10,781 nt of DNA, taken from positions 1 to 10,781 of the forward strand of contig JAHEYA010000005.1 in NCBI GenBank assembly GCA_023251855.1. Direction: 5' to 3'. Position 1 is the first letter of the stretch. Every line of letters starts with the position of its first letter. This document shows positions 7,241 through 10,781 of the stretch, in pieces. Made by a program: the position numbers and the translations under genes. The DNA comes from Bacteroidota bacterium. GTDB lineage: Bacteria > Bacteroidota > Bacteroidia > 2-12-FULL-35-15. The notes under the pieces were generated by a model. It made no database searches, was not told where the DNA came from, and saw only the letters and a program-made list of their open reading frames with translations.

Positions 7241-7277
7241 AAAAATTAAGCCCAACTTTTTAAAGTCATTAATTTTT
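7241..7277 (+). terminator. Weak A/T-rich hairpin after the polysaccharide genes
   Basis: AAAAATTAA (7241-7249) is a perfect inverted match to TTAATTTTT (7269-7277). The enclosed loop holds a smaller ACTTT/AAAGT stem. The downstream strand is T-rich. It begins 47 bases after the wzy-like stop. With no G/C pairs in the outer stem it would be unstable, so it is only a possible terminator. Confidence 0.3.
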
Positions 7278-7290
7278 GTTTTAGTATTAT

Positions 7291-7322
7291 TTGACAATTT
7301 CATTTTTTTTTCTTTACTTTAT
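7291..7322 (+). promoter_or_regulatory. Weak candidate promoter for the secreted hydrolase
   Basis: TTG (7291-7293) is followed after 21 bases by TACTTTAT (7315-7322), which keeps TA and part of the T run but not the final TG of TAnnTTTG. A run of nine T (7303-7311) lies between them. No better -7 match exists in the 218-base gap, so the hydrolase promoter is not confidently located. If this one is real, the leader is about 85-90 bases and carries the repeats at 7333-7389. Confidence 0.2.
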
Positions 7323-7332
7323 TCCTCTGTTG

Positions 7333-7389
7333 AGCGTTATTACGATTCGATATTTCTCTTTTGAATTAGCGTTATTACAATTGTGATAA
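7333..7389 (+). repeat. Two 15-base direct repeats plus an 18-base palindrome upstream of the hydrolase
   Basis: AGCGTTATTACGATT (7333-7347) and AGCGTTATTACAATT (7368-7382) match at 14 of 15 bases and lie 35 bases apart. The second overlaps a palindrome, TTATTACAATTGTGATAA (7372-7389), which is symmetric at 16 of 18 positions around its AATT centre. The block ends 23 bases before the hydrolase ATG. The arrangement resembles a regulator-binding site, but I do not recognise the binding protein. Confidence 0.5.
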
Positions 7390-7412
7390 AATTTTAACTA
7401 AAACTTTAACCC

Positions 7413-9119
7413 ATGAAAAATTTTACTGCTCTATTTCCTGTGCTATTAGTGTTGAGTGCGTTTTCAACACAGTTGAATGCCCAATGTACAGGTAACCGTT
7501 ACCACGACAGAATTTTCCCCGGAAACCCTACTGTTACTTCAGATGTTGTTTATGGAAGCAACACGGATCAAAACGGTGCTGCCTTTTCTTTAAAATTAGA
7601 CGTGTATCAACCGGCCTGTGATACAGGCACCAATAGAGCGCTGGTAATTTTTGCCCATGGTGGTGGATTTGTTCAAGGCGATAAAGCAGACCCAAGTTAT
7701 GCACAACTTTGTGTTGGTTTAGCCCAATTGGGGTATGTTGTAGCCAGTATCAATTATCGTTTAGGTTTTCCTACATCAGGCGCACCAGCACAGTATGGCT
7801 TTAATTCAGCGATTATGCGTGGCTTACATGATGCCAGAGCATCTGTTCGTTTTATGCGAAATAAAGCACTGAACGGAGGCAATCCCTATAAAACCAATCC
7901 TAATATGATTTTCTTCTCAGGAGCCTCTGCAGGGGCTATAATGGCTTTGCACCTTGCTTATCAAAACACATCCGGTGAAATGAATATGGCTTGTGGTGGA
8001 CAACCTGGTACCGAGTCAACCAGTGTTGAAGGAACAAGCAACAGTCTTACTGTCTCCTCATCAGTAAAAGCAATTTTAGAAGTTTCGGGTGGTATTCGTG
8101 ATCTGAGTTGGATTCAATCCAATGATATTCCTTGTTTTTTAGCTCATGGAACGGTTGACGGAACGGTACCCTATGGCAGCGGAAACTTTGGTGGCTTTTT
8201 TCATGTTGATGGCAGTTCAACCATTAATACAAAATGTAATTCAACAGGAACAACCCATTGTTTTAAACCATTGTATGGACAAGACCATGTGCTTACCAAT
8301 GTTGCATATGTGGATACTTTAGCTACTTTAATGAGAAACTTCCTAGAAAAATTTACCTGCGGTGTTACACTTAATTGTAATTACAACGGCACAATTACCA
8401 GCGTAAATCAATCTGTTGCTGTAGTTGCTAACCCAACTACCACCACAATTTGTGCAGGTACTTCTGTAACATTCACGGCCACAGCAACCAATGCTACTTC
8501 ACCAACTTACCAGTGGAAAGTGGGCACTACCAATGTTGGAACCAATAGCCCAACGTATACAACAACAACACTGGCTAATACTAATACCGTAACTTGTACC
8601 ATCACTTCAACCTGCGGAACCCCCGCAACAAGCACTACAATAACGTATACTGTAACTGCCACGCCCACAATTACGCAAAGTGGAATGGTTTTAACGTCAA
8701 GTGCCACATCGGGTAACCAATGGTACAAGAATACTGTTATTATTGCCGGAGCTACCAACCAAACATACACAGTTACACAAACCGGAAGCTATACAGTTAA
8801 AGTAGGAACCTGTACATCCGCACCCACAAACATTACCAGTTTGGGCATAACGGATAATGCAACCAATGAATTTCTTTTTAGCGCATATCCAAATCCAAAC
8901 GATGGCAATTTTAATGTTTCCTTTAATGCTTCACTGAAACAAGACTATAATCTGGAAGTGCAAAATGTTTTAGGTGAATCAGTTTACCACGAAGTGTTAC
9001 CTGATTTTATAGGCCAGTATTCGAAACAAATAGATATTAGTAAATATGGAAAAGGAAATTATTTGATCCGCTTGAGTAATTCTAAGAACGAAATTGTTAG
9101 AAAAATAGTTGTATACTAA
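7413..9119 (+). CDS. Secreted alpha/beta-hydrolase (carboxylesterase-like) with Ig-like segments and T9SS sorting domain
   Basis: This 568-residue secreted esterase-like enzyme starts with a Sec signal peptide (about 1-23, hydrophobic core LFPVLLVLSAF, cut near LNAQ). The catalytic domain (about 30-315) shows the oxyanion motif AHGGGF (81-86), NYRLG (114-118) as in carboxylesterases, the nucleophile elbow GASAG with Ser172 (170-174), a likely acid Asp249 in AHGTVDGTVP, and a likely base His292 in GQDHV. This order fits esterases of the BD-FAE/carboxylesterase type that act on carboxylic esters. A Thr/Asn-rich Ig-like segment follows (about 335-415, with the CAGTSVTF and YQWKV pattern), then a second shorter one (about 418-467, NQWYKN). 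Residues about 488-568 are a T9SS type A sorting tail: AYPNPNDGNFNVSF, then GKGNYLIRLSN, ending KIVVY. The product should cross the outer membrane and be released or surface-anchored. The many cysteines fit an extracellular protein. The substrate is unknown; glycan O-acyl groups are one possibility. Confidence 0.88.
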   Translation: MKNFTALFPVLLVLSAFSTQLNAQCTGNRYHDRIFPGNPTVTSDVVYGSNTDQNGAAFSLKLDVYQPACDTGTNRALVIFAHGGGFVQGDKADPSYAQLCVGLAQLGYVVASINYRLGFPTSGAPAQYGFNSAIMRGLHDARASVRFMRNKALNGGNPYKTNPNMIFFSGASAGAIMALHLAYQNTSGEMNMACGGQPGTESTSVEGTSNSLTVSSSVKAILEVSGGIRDLSWIQSNDIPCFLAHGTVDGTVPYGSGNFGGFFHVDGSSTINTKCNSTGTTHCFKPLYGQDHVLTNVAYVDTLATLMRNFLEKFTCGVTLNCNYNGTITSVNQSVAVVANPTTTTICAGTSVTFTATATNATSPTYQWKVGTTNVGTNSPTYTTTTLANTNTVTCTITSTCGTPATSTTITYTVTATPTITQSGMVLTSSATSGNQWYKNTVIIAGATNQTYTVTQTGSYTVKVGTCTSAPTNITSLGITDNATNEFLFSAYPNPNDGNFNVSFNASLKQDYNLEVQNVLGESVYHEVLPDFIGQYSKQIDISKYGKGNYLIRLSNSKNEIVRKIVVY

Positions 9120-9146
9120 AATTCAAAAATCACATTTGATTTGTGG

Positions 9147-9173
9147 ATTGGGGGTTATTTTATAACCCCCAAT
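9147..9173. terminator. Strong hairpin terminator between convergent genes
   Basis: ATTGGGGGTTAT (9147-9158) and ATAACCCCCAAT (9162-9173) form a perfect 12-base stem with a three-base loop, followed on the plus strand by TCTTTT. This is a good intrinsic terminator for the hydrolase gene, whose stop is 28 bases upstream. On the minus strand the same stem holds the last four sense codons and the stop of kbl, but no immediate T run follows, so it should work better for the plus-strand transcript. Confidence 0.85.
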
Positions 9174-10342
9174 TCTTTTCCTACCTTTTCAAAAGCCATA
9201 AGTGCTTTATCAATATGTTCTTTTTCGTGCGCTGCTGAAAGCTGTACCCGTATACGGGCCTGTCCTTTGGCCACCACCGGGTAGAAAAATCCGGTAACAT
9301 AAATTCCTTCTTCCAATAATTTGTTTGCAAAATCCTGAGCAAGTTTTGCATCGTATAACATCACCGGAACAATTGCGGAATCGCCATCTTTAATTTCTAA
9401 TCCTACTTTTTTAATTCCTGATTTAAAGTGGTTGATATTTTGTTCTAATTTATCTCGTAATGCAGTTGTTTCACTTAACATATCAAGTAAAGCAATTGAT
9501 GCGCCTACAATAGAGGGGGCCAAAGAATTGCTGAATAAATAGGGGCGAGAGCGCTGCCGCAACATTTCTATAATTTCTTTTTTCCCGGTGGTAAAGCCTC
9601 CCATAGCACCACCCAATGCTTTTCCAAGAGTCCCTGTAATTATATCTATACGGTGCATTACATTTTTTAATTCAACAGTACCCCGGCCGGTTTTACCAAT
9701 AAAGCCGGTAGCATGGCTTTCATCAACCATCACGAGCGCATTGTATTTTTCGGCAAGGTCACAGATCTTATCAAGCGGAGCTACAAATCCATCCATCGAA
9801 AAAACACCATCAGTGACAACAACCCTAAAACGCTTGTTTTGAGATGTCTTCAGCTGTATTTCCAAATCTTCCATATTACAATTTTTGTAACGATACCGTT
9901 CTGCTTTAGATAAACGAACACCATCAATAATTGAAGCATGATTTAATTCATCAGAAATAATTGCATCCTCTTCGCCAAACAATGACTCAAACACACCGCC
10001 ATTGGCATCAAAGCAAGCGGCATACAAAATGGTGTCTTCTTGTCCCAAAAACTTCGCGATTTTTCCTTCAAGTGTTTTGTGAATATCCTGAGTGCCACAA
10101 ATAAAACGCACACTGCTCATTCCATATCCTCTGGTATCAAGAGTTTTATGAGCCGTTTCAATTATTTGCGGATGTGATGAAAGGCCTAAATAATTATTGG
10201 AACAAAAAATAATTACCTCTTTCCCATTTACTTTTACAACAGCTCCTTGTTGTGAAGTGATAATACGCTCACGCTTGAAAAGCCCTGACGATTCTATGTT
10301 TTTAAGCTCCTGCTGAAGATGATCCTGAAAATTTCCGTACAT
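9155..10342 (-). CDS. kbl: Glycine C-acetyltransferase (2-amino-3-ketobutyrate CoA ligase)
   Basis: This 395-residue PLP enzyme of the alpha-oxoamine synthase family is full length (the E. coli enzyme is 398 residues) and very close in sequence to known Kbl. It acts in the cytoplasm in threonine breakdown, converting 2-amino-3-oxobutyrate and CoA to glycine and acetyl-CoA after threonine dehydrogenase. Visible features are FCSNNYLGLSSHP (46-58), YGMSSVRFICGTQDIHK (73-89, diagnostic for Kbl against the related BioF and HemA enzymes), SDELNHASIIDGVR (130-143), VMVDESHATGF (204-214) with the cofactor-contacting Asp207 and His210, and the Schiff-base Lys241 in ITGTLGKALGG. GFFYPVVAKGQARIR (351-365) closes the active site. 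Start ATG 10342 follows a leader CATTTCAAAA; a weak TACTTTTA element lies at 10382-10375. It is convergent with the hydrolase and divergent from purT. A tdh gene is not in the window. Confidence 0.97.
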   Translation of the reverse strand: MYGNFQDHLQQELKNIESSGLFKRERIITSQQGAVVKVNGKEVIIFCSNNYLGLSSHPQIIETAHKTLDTRGYGMSSVRFICGTQDIHKTLEGKIAKFLGQEDTILYAACFDANGGVFESLFGEEDAIISDELNHASIIDGVRLSKAERYRYKNCNMEDLEIQLKTSQNKRFRVVVTDGVFSMDGFVAPLDKICDLAEKYNALVMVDESHATGFIGKTGRGTVELKNVMHRIDIITGTLGKALGGAMGGFTTGKKEIIEMLRQRSRPYLFSNSLAPSIVGASIALLDMLSETTALRDKLEQNINHFKSGIKKVGLEIKDGDSAIVPVMLYDAKLAQDFANKLLEEGIYVTGFFYPVVAKGQARIRVQLSAAHEKEHIDKALMAFEKVGKELGVIK

Positions 10343-10390
10343 TTTTGAAATGTTAATTGTTAAAATTTATTGTGTAAAAGTATAGAAATT

Positions 10391-10419
10391 TTGCCTTAAT
10401 TTGTGATAGTTTATATTTG
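10391..10419 (+). promoter_or_regulatory. Putative Bacteroidota promoter for purT
   Basis: TTG (10391-10393), an 18-base spacer and TATATTTG (10412-10419) match the TTG / TAnnTTTG form exactly. The element ends eight bases before the ATG at 10428, so the transcript would have a very short leader or none. It lies in the 85-base divergent gap shared with kbl. Confidence 0.55.
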
Positions 10420-10427
10420 AATAAAAC

Positions 10428-10781
10428 ATGAAAAAAATAATGCTGTTAGGTTCCGGTGAACTCGGAAAAGAATTTGTGATTGCAATAAAACGGTTGGGAC
10501 AATATGTTGTAGCTGTTGACTCATATAATGATGCACCAGCTCAACAAGTTGCTGATGAGCGCGAAGTAATAAATATGTTGGACGGAAATGAGTTGGATAG
10601 AATTGTTGCTAAACACAAACCGGATATTATTGTTCCTGAAATTGAAGCCATCCGCACAGAGCGATTTTATGATTATGAAAAACAGGGAATACAGGTTGTT
10701 CCAAGTGCGAGAGCAGCTAATTTTACAATGAATCGTAAAGCAATCCGCGATTTGGCAGCAAAAGAATTGGGCTTAAAAACT
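10428..10781 (+). CDS. purT: Formate-dependent phosphoribosylglycinamide formyltransferase (PurT), N-terminal part
   Basis: The first 118 codons of PurT run off the window end; E. coli PurT has 392 residues, so about 30% is seen. The enzyme is an ATP-grasp protein that uses ATP and formate to formylate glycinamide ribonucleotide (GAR) in the third step of purine synthesis. The N-terminal substrate-binding domain is clear: MLLGSGELGKE (5-15) with the nucleotide-fold loop, DAPAQQVAD (35-43), EVINMLDGNEL (46-56), the GAR-contacting PEIEAI (70-75), and VVPSARAANFTMNRKAIRDLAAKELGLKT (90-118), matching the family's CARATKLTMNR-type segment. The ELGKE and EIEAI motifs separate it from PurK and other ATP-grasp relatives. 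Start ATG 10428 gives an N-terminus lacking the short extension seen in E. coli. Confidence 0.95.
   Translation, partial: MKKIMLLGSGELGKEFVIAIKRLGQYVVAVDSYNDAPAQQVADEREVINMLDGNELDRIVAKHKPDIIVPEIEAIRTERFYDYEKQGIQVVPSARAANFTMNRKAIRDLAAKELGLKT

Noticed and set aside
7291..7296. TTGACA, a sigma-70 style -35 box
   Set aside because: No TATAAT-like box lies at 16-18 bases, and the other promoters in the window follow the Bacteroidota TTG/TAnnTTTG form.
8507..8770. 87-residue minus-strand open frame rich in Val inside the hydrolase gene
   Set aside because: It is the complement of the Thr/Asn-rich Ig-like coding stretch, where ACN codons read as Val-rich on the other strand; there is no independent start signal.
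9588..9913. Two plus-strand open frames within kbl
   Set aside because: They are antisense to a highly conserved, full-length Kbl and show no features of their own.

Overview
The window is about 35% GC by eye and reads as chromosomal DNA from a member of the Bacteroidota. The evidence is a secreted protein with a type IX secretion (T9SS) C-terminal sorting domain, several TAnnTTTG-type -7 promoter elements, A-rich rather than Shine-Dalgarno leaders, and short TTGCCAA-type intergenic repeats. I cannot name the genus.

Layout. (1) 1-1067, minus strand: a GT4-type glycosyltransferase, cut at its C-terminus by the window edge. (2) 1177-7194, plus strand: five consecutive surface-polysaccharide genes. 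These are an FkbM-family methyltransferase, a Wzx-type flippase, two adjacent paralogous Wzz-type chain-length proteins, and a Wzy/WaaL-type O-antigen polymerase/ligase. (3) 7413-9119, plus strand: a secreted alpha/beta-hydrolase (carboxylesterase-like) with two Ig-like segments and a T9SS sorting tail. (4) 9155-10342, minus strand: Kbl, glycine C-acetyltransferase, separated from the hydrolase by a strong hairpin terminator that overlaps the last kbl codons. (5) 10428 to the end, plus strand: the first 118 codons of purT, formate-dependent GAR transformylase, divergent from kbl.

How the genes fit together. The glycosyltransferase and methyltransferase would build and decorate a lipid-linked repeat unit. 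Wzx would flip it across the inner membrane, the Wzy/WaaL-type protein would polymerise or ligate it, and the two Wzz proteins would set chain length. Neither Wzz carries a tyrosine-kinase domain and no Wza exporter is present. The part of the locus seen here therefore resembles a Wzx/Wzy O-antigen/LPS-type pathway more than a classical capsule export locus, although missing parts may lie to the left of the window. The hydrolase may act on a polysaccharide, or it may simply be an unrelated neighbour. kbl and purT are housekeeping genes and mark the edge of the locus.

I saw no tRNA, rRNA, CRISPR, transposase, phage or toxin-antitoxin genes, and no gene set that looks like an undescribed system. 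The most unusual DNA-level signals are a degenerate heptamer repeat array that runs into the putative promoter of the first wzz gene, and a palindrome with overlapping direct repeats upstream of the secreted hydrolase. The ordinary intergenic gaps are all under 300 bases.
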